Shown here: in pieces, positions 7,230-15,482 of the stretch
How positions within the stretch are numbered: position 1 is the first letter of the stretch
Layout: every line of letters starts with the position of its first letter
Origin: Fodinibacter sp963800505
GTDB taxonomy: Bacteria > Actinomycetota > Actinomycetes > Actinomycetales > Dermatophilaceae
NCBI GenBank assembly: GCA_963800505.1
Contig: CAWDBL010000013.1
Coordinates: 1 to 64,000, forward strand
DNA length: 64,000 nucleotides
Reading direction: 5' to 3'
Made by a program: the position numbers and the translations under genes
Notes under the pieces: generated by a model
The model's database searches: none
Told to the model about the DNA's origin: nothing
The model's input: only the letters and a program-made list of their open reading frames with translations

Positions 7230-8790
7230 CCGATGCGAGGCCGCGGAGCATCAGCACTCGGTGTCCGCACATCGGCAGGACCGCGAAGATCGCACCTGCG
7301 TCACTGCGCTGCCTGTCGACCGCCCGGATCGCGGCATTCCGGACGTTCCACGTGAGCCCTTCGGACGTGTGACTACGTGCCCGGCTGCGTCGGTGTGCTC
7401 CCTCGCGGGGCGCCGTGCCGGCGCGTGGCTCAAGAGGGGTCTGCCCAGCTCGAAGTAGCACTGCCCGCCCGGCGTCCACCCGACAGGAATGGCGAAAGGC
7501 GAAGGTCATGGCGAGAGTGGTCATAGGGGTCGATCCCCACAAGCTGTCGGCGACGATCGAGGTCCTCGACGACAACGAGACAGTGCTGGCGACCGGAAGG
7601 TTCAGCACGGACAAGGCCGGGTACGCAGCGATGCGCCGGCACGTGGCGTCCTTCCCGGAGCGGGTGTGGGCGGTCGAGGGCAGCAACGGCGCCGGACGCC
7701 CGTTGGCGCAGCGTCTCCTGGCCGACGGGGAGCGAGTGGTTGACGTCCCGGCGAAGCTCTCAGCGCGGGCACGGATGTTCGACACCGGCCACAACCGCAA
7801 GACCGACCCGCACGACGCCCACGCGGTCGCGGTCGTCGCGGTGCGCACCAAGGGCCTGCGGGTGCTGGCCCACGACCCCCAGCTGGAGCGCTCCGGTTGC
7901 TGGTCGACCGGCGCGCGGAGCTGACCAGGTCCCGGATCCAGTGCGTCAACCGGGTCCACCGGCTGCTCTCGGAACTGGTTCCAGGACAGTCGAAGAAGAA
8001 GATGAGCACCACCCAGGCCAAGACCATCCTCGCAACGGTAAAACCCCGAGACGTCGCAGGGAAGACCCGCCGCCGCCTCGCCGCCGAGCTGATCGCCGAG
8101 CTCGTGCTGATCGAGAAGAAGGCCAAGGCCGTCACCAAAGAGCTCAAAGCGATGGTCACCGCCACCGGGTCCACCCTGACCGAGCTGTCCGGCGTCGGAC
8201 CGGTCGTGGCCGCCCGGGTCCTCGCTGACACCGGCGACGTCGCCCGCTTCGCCGACCGCAACCGGTACGCCTCCTGGACCGGCACCGCCCCCATCGAAGC
8301 CTCCAGCGGGGAGATCGTCCGCCACCGCCTCTCCCGCGCCGGGAACCGCTTGATGAACCACATGATCCACATGGCCGCCGCCTCCCAGCTGCGGCACGAC
8401 ACCGAAGGGCGGGCCTACTACCGGCGCAAGCTCGCCGCCGCCAAGACCAAAGCCGAAGCGATGCGCTGCCTCAAAAGAAGGATCTCCGACGCTCTCTACC
8501 GACAACTACGCGCCGACGCGAAGAACCACCCCACGGCGAACCTGGACGCGGGCCCGGGAGGGCACAGCGGGGCGACACTTCAATCCAGCGCGGCCGGCTT
8601 GCACCCGCATACCGGCACTTCGGATCAGCCACTTCCCGGACCCGCACCAACGACGCTACCCGCGCCCACCACGACACGGAAGACCACAAAGCCGAGAGCC
8701 CCCCAACCCGCCCCTTGACATCAGAGGGGTGCCGGTAGGACATAGCCACCTCGCGGAGAAGAACTCAAGACGGCGGGTGCCTGCCGGGTG
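7230..8790 (+). mobile_element. IS110-family insertion sequence (ends not resolved)
   Basis: An element defined by its transposase gene at 7508-8718. IS110 elements lack terminal inverted repeats, so the exact ends cannot be read from this copy alone; the bounds given are approximate. The roughly 290 bp without a gene between the acetyltransferase start and the transposase start is the right place and size for the left non-coding end. In this family that end encodes the bridge (seek) RNA that guides recombination. The transposase is frameshifted, so the copy is probably inactive unless the shift is a sequencing error. Confidence 0.55.
7508..8718 (+). pseudogene. IS110-family transposase, frameshifted
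   Basis: The N-terminal DEDD RuvC-like domain is at 7508-7888 (GVDPHK, AVEGSNG, KTDPHDAHAV). The C-terminal Transposase_20 domain lies in another frame, with LSGVGPVVAARVL and ASSGEIVRHRLSRAGNRLMNH, which contains the catalytic serine. The reading frames meet at 7888/7889. Inserting one G there restores a continuous QLEALRLLVDRRAELT, so the lesion is a single-base deletion, real or an assembly error. The tail AGPGGHSGATLQSSAA is typical of complete members, so nothing else appears lost. Start ATG 7508 follows GGCGAAAGGCGAAGG. Confidence 0.85.
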
Positions 8791-8881
8791 GACTCCCGAT
8801 ACACGACCAAAGACCTCGGCGCCTCCAACGAATACCGAGGCAATGTCGCGCCGGCCGGGAACCCGGGGCGCTTCAGATTGG

Positions 8882-11638
8882 CTAGATCTCGGGGGCGTAG
8901 GCACGTGCCTCTTGTCTGGACGACACTGAGAGCTTGCGGAGGATCGAGGTTACGTGCGTCTCCACCGTGCGGCGGCTGATGAACATCAGCTCGGCAATTT
9001 CCAAGTTCGACTGGCCTTCTCCGATTGCCCGCAGCACCTGCAGCTCGCGTGGGGTAAGGGAGCTAACGCCGGTTGTCCTGGGGCGACGTGGTAGCGCGCC
9101 GGAAGCCAGTAGTTCGGCGTGTGCGACCTCCCCGACCGGGTGCGCACCGCACCGGGCCGCGATGTCCACGGCGGCACGCAACTGCTCGCGGGCTGGGCCA
9201 ATTTGGTGTTGACGTCGAAGCTCGGCGCCGAACGCCAGCCTGGTCCGCGCCTCCTCGACTTCATTGTCGGTGGCCTCGACGATCTCCGCTGCGGACGCGA
9301 GCCGTTCGAGGGATGCTTGCCCGAAGGCTCCGACTCGCAGGGCCATAGCCAGCGTCCTGGGAGTACCGCAGGTTCTCGCTGCGCGGAGAATGCGTTCGTC
9401 AATCTCGTTGGCGAGGTCGTGCTGTTCCAGTGCACGTGCCGCCGGAACCGCGATGCGCCACCAGTCGACAAACGACACCGCGCTGGCGTTGATCGACTCT
9501 AGGAGGTCGCGGCACCGCAAGCTCTCAGCGAGTGCTCTTCGGTGTGACTTGGTGGTGCTGGCCTGGACCGCGAAGGCGAAGTGTGTCCAGGCACTGGAGA
9601 GGGCATCGGTGGGGTCAGGGACCGGTCGGAGGGTGGCGGTGACCTGCCCCGCAGTCGAGGGATCCCCTATCGCGCAAAGAGCGTCGATGAGGTTGGCCTG
9701 AACAATGATGCGTTGCGAAGCCCACTCCTCGGGGAGGAGTGTGAGCAGTTCGGTTGCTGTCGCGATGGCAGCGCGCGGCCGCCCTCGCCTCAGCTCCAGC
9801 CACATCACATCGGATTGAATCCGTGCCCGGTCGATAGGAGACCATCCCGAATCCAGGGCGGCTCGGCTTTCGGCGAGAATACGTCTCGCCTCGCCGTAGT
9901 CCCCGATACCGATCCGCGCGAAAACACTGTGCTCCACGTATCGGGCAACGTCCCCTGGGATTGAAGCCGCAGTGGCGAGCGACTCCTGCACGTCTTGGCG
10001 AGGGCACCCGCTGAGGTAGCGGTCCAGCGCGACGAGACCGTAGCCGGTCCGTCGAGAAGAGTTGGGGCTCTCGACTGCAGTGAGTCTGGCTTGAACCTGC
10101 CGAGCTACGTCGGTGGCGCCTGGAGTGAAGCGGAAAGCCATCCACGCAGCCCATGGCAGCTCGGGTTCGCTGGTAACGGCGGTGTCGATGTTGGCAGGTT
10201 CGAGCAGCCAGCGGATGCTGTCCCGCGCCTGCGAGGATCGGCCAGCCAGAACTTCGGCAGTTGTCAACACCGCACGGGCAGATACTTCTGCGTCAGGCGA
10301 ATCGAGTGTCGCCATCGCCGACTCGAGGTGCTCGGCGGCGCCGGGTGACGCCGTCATCAACTCGGCCCGGCCGAGCTCCAGGAGAAGTTTGCCGCGTCCT
10401 GGTCCGACCGCACCTTCGTCCACCGCTCTTCGCAAATAGGAGACCCAGTGCTCGTGGTCGCCCACCCGCCGAGCGCGCAAGGCCGCCGTCGTGAGCGTCT
10501 CTACGGCCGCAGGCGACCGACGCGGCTCACATCGGAGGAGGTGCGCTGCGGCATCTTCTGGCCGATCGTGAACGTGGGCTGCGCGAGTTGCAGCGCGCCA
10601 ATGGAGTTCATCGCGTTGGCTATGGCCCATCTCGCGGTAGATCGCGTCGTTCACGAGTGGGTGGATGAGCCGTGCTCTCTGGGAGCGAGGAACCAGACCC
10701 GAGTCGGCCGCGACGTCGAGCACGTGCCGGATCGAGGCCTCGGGTAGCAGCGTGAGGTCCGCAAGGTCTGTCACTGAGGCGCACTCGAGCACGGAGAGGG
10801 CCCGGAGGACATTCGACCCCTCCGCGTGGATCGCTGAGGCTTGTGCGATTGCCCAGTCGGCAGCTGACCCGATGACCGGCGGATCGGTCTCGGTTCGGGG
10901 CCGGTCTGCGCGTAGAAAGAGGCTGACGAGCAGTGGGTTGCCGCCGGTTCGTGCGGAGATGTACGTGGCAAGCGCGGGCGCTTGGGGGCCGGAGGCTGCT
11001 AACAAGTCCTCCACTGCTTCGGTGCTGAGCGGGGCGAGGCGACACGTGCTGTCAAGGGTGGCGAGCCCCGTGGCCGTGGTCAGAGGAGCTGGTGGGCGCT
11101 CCGCCCAGATCACGCTGCCAGGCAGTTCAGCAACGCGGCCCACTACATAGGCGAGGGCTTGCATGGATAGCTCGTCGGCCGAGTGCACGTCGTCGACGAT
11201 CATCACGAATGGGCGCCGCTCGGCCGTCCGCGAAAGGAACCAGAAAAGCGCATATGGAATCGCTGACGGGTCGGGATCGACTCCTACTGACGGCACGTCC
11301 GGGTCCACCAGTGCCCGAAGCGGCAACGTCGATCCGGAGAACAGCCGATCCCGCTCGGCCGTAGATGTGGCGGCGACGGTGGTGTCCAGCAGGTCGCGGA
11401 TGACTGCGGCGGCCCGGTCGGCCGCTAGTCGCGTCGCGGTCGTGCGCAGCACGAGTGCTCCGCGTTCGTGAGCCCACTGCTCGGTCATGCCGAGAACCGA
11501 AGTCTTGCCGAGGCCGGCACCTCCGGTGAGCGAGCAAGCCGTCCCACTGCCGCGGACTGCTTGATCGATTGCCCGTTTCACCATCCCCAGCGCCTCGCCA
11601 CGCTCCACGAGTCCCGTTGGCGACAGGTCCCGGCTCAT
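8882..11638 (-). CDS. large ATPase-LuxR family transcriptional regulator (LAL/MalT-like)
   Basis: A 918-residue regulator. The N-terminal AAA ATPase has Walker A GGAGLGKTS near residue 38 and Walker B VMIVDDVHSAD near 145. A long alpha-helical, TPR-like middle follows. The C-terminal LuxR HTH is at about 855-910 (LTPRELQVLRAIGEGQSNLEIAELM, cited in part). Such proteins bind a ligand or partner through the middle region and activate nearby genes. Start at ATG 11638 was preferred to GTG 11668 because AAGGTG lies just upstream of it. Codon use is noticeably less GC-biased than in the flanking core genes, which suggests transfer. It is divergent from the IPT/TIG gene at 11826 across 187 bp, which holds repeats suitable as operators, so it probably regulates that gene. 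Confidence 0.88.
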   Translation of the reverse strand: MSRDLSPTGLVERGEALGMVKRAIDQAVRGSGTACSLTGGAGLGKTSVLGMTEQWAHERGALVLRTTATRLAADRAAAVIRDLLDTTVAATSTAERDRLFSGSTLPLRALVDPDVPSVGVDPDPSAIPYALFWFLSRTAERRPFVMIVDDVHSADELSMQALAYVVGRVAELPGSVIWAERPPAPLTTATGLATLDSTCRLAPLSTEAVEDLLAASGPQAPALATYISARTGGNPLLVSLFLRADRPRTETDPPVIGSAADWAIAQASAIHAEGSNVLRALSVLECASVTDLADLTLLPEASIRHVLDVAADSGLVPRSQRARLIHPLVNDAIYREMGHSQRDELHWRAATRAAHVHDRPEDAAAHLLRCEPRRSPAAVETLTTAALRARRVGDHEHWVSYLRRAVDEGAVGPGRGKLLLELGRAELMTASPGAAEHLESAMATLDSPDAEVSARAVLTTAEVLAGRSSQARDSIRWLLEPANIDTAVTSEPELPWAAWMAFRFTPGATDVARQVQARLTAVESPNSSRRTGYGLVALDRYLSGCPRQDVQESLATAASIPGDVARYVEHSVFARIGIGDYGEARRILAESRAALDSGWSPIDRARIQSDVMWLELRRGRPRAAIATATELLTLLPEEWASQRIIVQANLIDALCAIGDPSTAGQVTATLRPVPDPTDALSSAWTHFAFAVQASTTKSHRRALAESLRCRDLLESINASAVSFVDWWRIAVPAARALEQHDLANEIDERILRAARTCGTPRTLAMALRVGAFGQASLERLASAAEIVEATDNEVEEARTRLAFGAELRRQHQIGPAREQLRAAVDIAARCGAHPVGEVAHAELLASGALPRRPRTTGVSSLTPRELQVLRAIGEGQSNLEIAELMFISRRTVETHVTSILRKLSVSSRQEARAYAPEI

Positions 11639-11691
11639 CACGATCACCTTCAAGGAGAAGGCGCACACCGGCAGTCCGCCTATTCGGTGAT

Positions 11692-11730
11692 TCTACGTGT
11701 GCGGAGTCTCTCCTCTACGTGCGCTGCACG
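11692..11730. promoter_or_regulatory. candidate regulator-binding repeats in divergent intergenic region
   Basis: TCTACGTG occurs at 11692-11699 and again at 11714-11721, a 22 bp period or about two helical turns. The second copy runs into the palindrome CGTGC-GCT-GCACG (11718-11730). The site lies between the LuxR-type regulator and the IPT protein gene. A role as an operator for the regulator is inferred. Confidence 0.4.
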
Positions 11731-11825
11731 GATGCTCGACGATCGAGGGAGATACGAGACTCGGATGCGGCGGCGACTGCCAAGGCCATGGACCGCACGG
11801 CGGTCCGACTCGATGGAGACGCAAC

Positions 11826-13889
11826 ATGATGAGCATCGATGAACGACACCGGCTTGCGGGTGGGGATTCCGGACCGTTGGGCGCAGCGACCTCACGAGAT
11901 CTGCCAACACCTGACGGCCTCGGCGCGATACGAGTATTTGCTCGGGGGGCAATTGCGTGGCATCCCCGGCTCGGGGCGTTCGCGATGACCCCCGAGGTGG
12001 TCGCCGGATGGCGGCAGCGGGGCGCGACCCAGGGAGAGTTGGGCTTCCCGAACGGCGAGCCACGGCGGCTTGCGGACGGCTCCGTCTGTCATCCGTTCGA
12101 AGGCGGATTCCTCGTCATGCGTCCGCGCCAGCGCGAGGCGACGTTCGAGCGGGAGATCGAGGAACTCACGGACGAGGAGCGGCGCATGCACGCGGTGCGT
12201 CGTCGTACAGCTTCACCTCTACTGGGAGCCACGGTCCATGCCCTGCGTAGGTTGCGATCGGGAAGGCCGGCAGCATCAAGACTCGAGGAGGAGATCGGGG
12301 AGGTGGACCCCGTGGACGGTCCGGTCATCGACCAGCTCCTCGCCGAGTGGGATGCCCTGCCTGCTGAGGAGCGAGCGCGGCTCTCGCCTCGCGGCAGGGC
12401 CAACTGGCCCTTGGATGAACCTTCGGTTGTGCCTGCCTACGACGCCGTAACACCCGTCGGACGCCTGACCCGACTACCTCGGATGTCAGCCGATGTCCGA
12501 TCCGGGCTGGTCGGCAAGCTCGGCCATCAGGTCGAGTTGGCGGCCTCGGTCGACGACCTCGAAACGGTGGTGGCCCTCCTTGGAGCCGGGCTCTCCATGG
12601 ACGACGACCTCGCGGAGCGGGTCGATCCCGATGCTATGCAGAACATCGGATGGGCCGGCATCGTGGACGGCCAGCGGCCACGGATTTTCGCGCTGGAGCC
12701 CCCGAAGCCGCAGGTCGGCTCAACCGTCAACCTGGTAGGTGAGCGGTTTGCGCCGGTCGCTACTGACAACACCATCACGCTCTATAGCCGCGCGGCCGAC
12801 GGAAGCCTTCTGGCGATGCAGGACGCACCGAGCTTGGTGGCTGCCTCAAGTACTCACCTCCAGTTCGTTCTGCCACCGCAGTGCACGCCGGGAGCGTATG
12901 CCGCGACGGTGACCCGTCCGAACGAGGTAGTTCCCACAGCCGCGCCGGTCGTCAGCCAGCCTCATCTGTTCTCGGTGGGGAAACCGGCCCCGACCATCAC
13001 GTCGATCGAGCCGGCGAACCCAGAGCCCGACCACGTCGTCACGATCAACGGTGATGGCTTCCTTCCCAGCATGGCGCTCAAAGTGAGACCGACGGGCCTC
13101 CAGCCCGCCCTCTCCACCTATGCCTGGACGGACAGCCCGTTCGATGACCTGACCTACGTCAGTCCCACACAGCTGTCCTATCGAATCCCATCGCTGAACG
13201 CCCCAGGCACTTACCAGTTCAAGGTCCGCGAGATGGTGTCTTACACGAGCAGCGGCGAGTGGAGCGATTGGAGCGGCCCGCTCGAGGTAGCACCACCCCG
13301 GTTCCGCGTAATCTTCGAGAAGTTCTACTGCTACCGCACGACCTGGGAGCAGACCAAAGATGAGATCATCTTCAGCTGGGCCATCGGTTGCGACGAGGAC
13401 GTCTGGGCGAAGACAACAACCGAGTACGGGTCCATCGTCGCTCGCAGCGAACCGTACGGATTCACCGCTGCCGAGGGACTGGTGTTTCCGCCCCCCAACC
13501 TTGAGGGCAGAGTGAAGCGGACTCTGTTCCTCCGGACCGATGTCTACGAGAACGACAATTCATCGAAAGGTCATGCCCTCGTGAAGTACCTCGGGAAGGT
13601 GGCGGCCGATGTCAACAACGTCTATGCCAACCCGTACACCGGAGCGGTCGAGGCCGGCGCCCCATTGGCCGACGATCTGATCGACGTCTGGGAACATCTG
13701 TTCGGCGGGGTCGACCGCATCGGATCCTTCGAGGACTTCTGGCAGGTGCACTACCTCACCCACGCGACAAGCACGCTTGGTGGCAAGTATCCGCTCTTCT
13801 ACCCCAACAACGTTCCGCCGGGCTACTTCTACGTCTACGAACAACTTGCGCAGTACTTCATTGTGGGCCGCGTCGAGAGGGTCCCGTAG
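11826..13889 (+). CDS. IPT/TIG-domain protein with N-terminal LGFP-like repeats
   Basis: A 687-residue protein of unknown function. Residues about 20-95 resemble LGFP repeats (GAIAWHP, WRQRGATQGELGFP), a cell-wall-associated motif in actinobacteria. Two IPT/TIG-like immunoglobulin folds follow (IFALEPPKPQVGSTVNL at about 287-380; PTITSIEPANPEP at about 390-485). The C-terminal 190 residues (YCYRTTWEQTKDEIIFSWA onward) form a beta-rich domain I do not recognise. No signal peptide, lipobox or membrane helix is visible, which is odd for IPT proteins. Start ATG 11826 is preceded by GGAG with seven-base spacing; ATG 11829 is possible. It is divergent from the ATPase-LuxR gene. Compare the second such pair at 24764-30685. 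Confidence 0.75.
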   Translation: MMSIDERHRLAGGDSGPLGAATSRDLPTPDGLGAIRVFARGAIAWHPRLGAFAMTPEVVAGWRQRGATQGELGFPNGEPRRLADGSVCHPFEGGFLVMRPRQREATFEREIEELTDEERRMHAVRRRTASPLLGATVHALRRLRSGRPAASRLEEEIGEVDPVDGPVIDQLLAEWDALPAEERARLSPRGRANWPLDEPSVVPAYDAVTPVGRLTRLPRMSADVRSGLVGKLGHQVELAASVDDLETVVALLGAGLSMDDDLAERVDPDAMQNIGWAGIVDGQRPRIFALEPPKPQVGSTVNLVGERFAPVATDNTITLYSRAADGSLLAMQDAPSLVAASSTHLQFVLPPQCTPGAYAATVTRPNEVVPTAAPVVSQPHLFSVGKPAPTITSIEPANPEPDHVVTINGDGFLPSMALKVRPTGLQPALSTYAWTDSPFDDLTYVSPTQLSYRIPSLNAPGTYQFKVREMVSYTSSGEWSDWSGPLEVAPPRFRVIFEKFYCYRTTWEQTKDEIIFSWAIGCDEDVWAKTTTEYGSIVARSEPYGFTAAEGLVFPPPNLEGRVKRTLFLRTDVYENDNSSKGHALVKYLGKVAADVNNVYANPYTGAVEAGAPLADDLIDVWEHLFGGVDRIGSFEDFWQVHYLTHATSTLGGKYPLFYPNNVPPGYFYVYEQLAQYFIVGRVERVP

Positions 13890-14073
13890 GGCGCTCGAGC
13901 AAGTCCAGGGCCAGTTCCCACCGCGGCCTAGCTGATGACGAGACGTTCAGCGCGGCTCGAGGACTCACCATGCTGCCGATCCTCGCGGCGGGGTAGACCC
14001 TCTGTCGACGCACTCGACTCGGCACGATCGATCGCACCACCGGCGCCAGATGGGGTGACCCTCAACGCCGATA

Positions 14074-14466
14074 TCAGTGCGTGCGGGGTACGACCCTGAC
14101 CTCCGCAGTGTGGCCCCTGCTGGTGAGCTTGGTGTCGCAGGTGTACAGCGGTGCCCTCAGCGCCTCGGCAAGCGCGATGTAGGACGCGTCGTAGGAGGTG
14201 AACTGATGGCGCAGCCCCCAGACGCGTTCAGCGAAGGGCTCAAGATCGTGGCGGGTGATGGCGAAGGCGAAGTGGTCGTGCCGAGCCTCTTCAGCCACGG
14301 CGGGTCCGAGCTTCCGGCCGAGCTCAAGGCCGCGAAGAACCGACATGACCTCGACGTCCAGCAGGTGCGGGGCGTCCAGGTCGCCGGCAAAAGCATCAAG
14401 AAGGTCTGGCTCGGCGTCTCGGCCAATGAGCACCTCGACCATCGCCGAGGCATCAACCACGATCAC
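14074..14466 (-). CDS. VapC-family PIN-domain toxin (module 1)
   Basis: A 130-residue PIN-domain ribonuclease. The acidic catalytic residues are in the expected places: VDASAMVEVLIG (Asp 4), DVEVMSVLRGLE (Glu near 39), SYDASYIALAEAL (Asp near 93) and CDTKLTSRG (Asp near 110). VapC toxins cleave tRNA or rRNA and are held in check by the partner antitoxin. Its start overlaps the stop of the antitoxin gene by 4 bp (ATGA type), the usual coupled arrangement. A second VapBC module lies immediately upstream in the same direction. Confidence 0.9.
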   Translation of the reverse strand: MIVVDASAMVEVLIGRDAEPDLLDAFAGDLDAPHLLDVEVMSVLRGLELGRKLGPAVAEEARHDHFAFAITRHDLEPFAERVWGLRHQFTSYDASYIALAEALRAPLYTCDTKLTSRGHTAEVRVVPRTH

Positions 14467-14690
14467 CGTCGGCCGGCCTGGACCGCTTCGAGGATCTGGT
14501 CAACAGTGGGCCCCTGCGACCGGTCGCGACCGCGCAGCCGTGCCACCACCTGGGCGTTCGTGGGCCGCGTCGCGATCCGGGTCAGCTCCGCGCCGACGTA
14601 GGCCGACAGCGACTTACCCTCCGCCGCAGCACGCTCCTTGAGCGTCTCAGCGACCTCGTCCGAGACATCCCGGATATACAGCGTGGTCAT
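14463..14690 (-). CDS. VapB/FitA-like ribbon-helix-helix antitoxin (module 1)
   Basis: A 75-residue protein with an N-terminal ribbon-helix-helix DNA-binding domain (TTLYIRDVSDEVAETLKERA, then AEGKSLSAYVGAEL). Its C-terminal tail (DQILEAVQAGRR) is expected to bind the toxin. It directly precedes the PIN toxin with a 4 bp overlap. It would repress its own operon, and direct repeats lie just upstream of its start. Confidence 0.88.
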   Translation of the reverse strand: MTTLYIRDVSDEVAETLKERAAAEGKSLSAYVGAELTRIATRPTNAQVVARLRGRDRSQGPTVDQILEAVQAGRR

Positions 14691-14700
14691 AACTCATGAT

Positions 14701-14721
14701 AGCACTCTGCAAGCACTCTGC
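14701..14721. promoter_or_regulatory. direct repeat upstream of VapBC module 1
   Basis: AGCACTCTGC occurs twice, at 14701-14710 and 14712-14721, an 11 bp period or one helical turn. It sits 10 bp upstream of the antitoxin start, where ribbon-helix-helix antitoxins usually bind. An operator role is inferred. Confidence 0.4.
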
Positions 14722-14753
14722 TTCGCGGGCAGTTCCGCATGGTCGCGCGTCGC

Positions 14754-15158
14754 TCAGTGGCGGGGCGTCTTGAGCAGCTCGATGGTGCAGGTGGGGCCGG
14801 CGGCATGGGCGAGTCGTCTGTCGCCGGTGAGCAGGGTCGCGTCCAGGGCCTCGGCCAGGGCGACGTAGGCGGCGTCGTAGGTGGTCAGGTTGTCCCGTAG
14901 CTCCCAACAGCGGGGCAACAACGCCAGGTGCGCGGCGCGGTGCATCGGCAGCGCCGCCAAGTCGGTCAGGGCCAGCTCGGCCCGGCGGTTGTCGACCATC
15001 CCCACACGGTTCTGACGACGCAACACCGAGGCGACCTCCAGGTCCACCAGTTCTGGCGCTGCCAGCGTCTCACCACGAAGGCGGGTGCGAGCAGCATCCC
15101 CGTCGGGGCCGTCGTCGGCCAACGCGACCGCGAGGACGCTGGCGTCAACGACGAGCAC
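14754..15158 (-). CDS. VapC-family PIN-domain toxin (module 2)
   Basis: A 134-residue PIN-domain protein starting at GTG 15158 (VLVVDASVLAVALAD). Catalytic acids are visible in VVDASV, DLEVASVLRRQ, TYDAAYVALAEAL and TGDRRLAHA. It resembles the toxin of module 1 in layout but is clearly a different subtype, so the pair is not a recent duplication. Its start lies 14 bp inside the antitoxin gene. It is a ribonuclease by family; the target RNA is unknown. Confidence 0.88.
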   Translation of the reverse strand: MLVVDASVLAVALADDGPDGDAARTRLRGETLAAPELVDLEVASVLRRQNRVGMVDNRRAELALTDLAALPMHRAAHLALLPRCWELRDNLTTYDAAYVALAEALDATLLTGDRRLAHAAGPTCTIELLKTPRH

Positions 15159-15375
15159 GATCCCCCTGCACCGTCGTGACGGCATCCTTCAACGAGACCG
15201 ACCCGCCCGATCGCCCGCCGGCCCGGTCCAGGACCTCCTCCACCGTGGGCCGGCTGGCCTCGGCAATCAGGCGGGAGCGCAGGTACTCCTGCAACGACTG
15301 GTGCGCGGCAGCAGCCCGCTGGCGCAACACCGCGTGGGTGCCTTCTGGGACGTCCTTGATCTGAACACTAGGCAT
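15145..15375 (-). CDS. FitA-like antitoxin (module 2)
   Basis: A 76-residue antitoxin (PSVQIKDVPEGTHAVLRQRA, then AHQSLQEYLRSRLIAEA) with an Arc-type ribbon-helix-helix N-terminus. The C-terminal toxin-binding tail includes PTVEEVLDRAGG. It is followed in overlap by the PIN toxin. A perfect 14 bp palindrome begins 8 bp upstream of its start. Confidence 0.88.
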   Translation of the reverse strand: MPSVQIKDVPEGTHAVLRQRAAAAHQSLQEYLRSRLIAEASRPTVEEVLDRAGGRSGGSVSLKDAVTTVQGDRARR

Positions 15376-15382
15376 AGCGCCA

Positions 15383-15396
15383 TTATGGCGCCATAA
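15383..15396. promoter_or_regulatory. operator-like palindrome of VapBC module 2
   Basis: TTATGGCGCCATAA is a perfect palindrome eight bases from the antitoxin start, flanked by further imperfect symmetry (GCGCC/GGCGC arms). This is the classic form and place for autoregulation by a VapB-VapC complex. Confidence 0.6.
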
Positions 15397-15482
15397 GCGC
15401 CGAACCACAACCGTCCGACATTCGGCAGGAGAAATCGCCTTATCGGCGGATCCGTAACGCCTCACGCTGGTGTGCGGATGCG

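Noticed and set aside
4934..7372. 812-residue plus-strand frame
   Set aside because: Arg/Ala-rich shadow of the ZIP, AAA+ and acetyltransferase genes.
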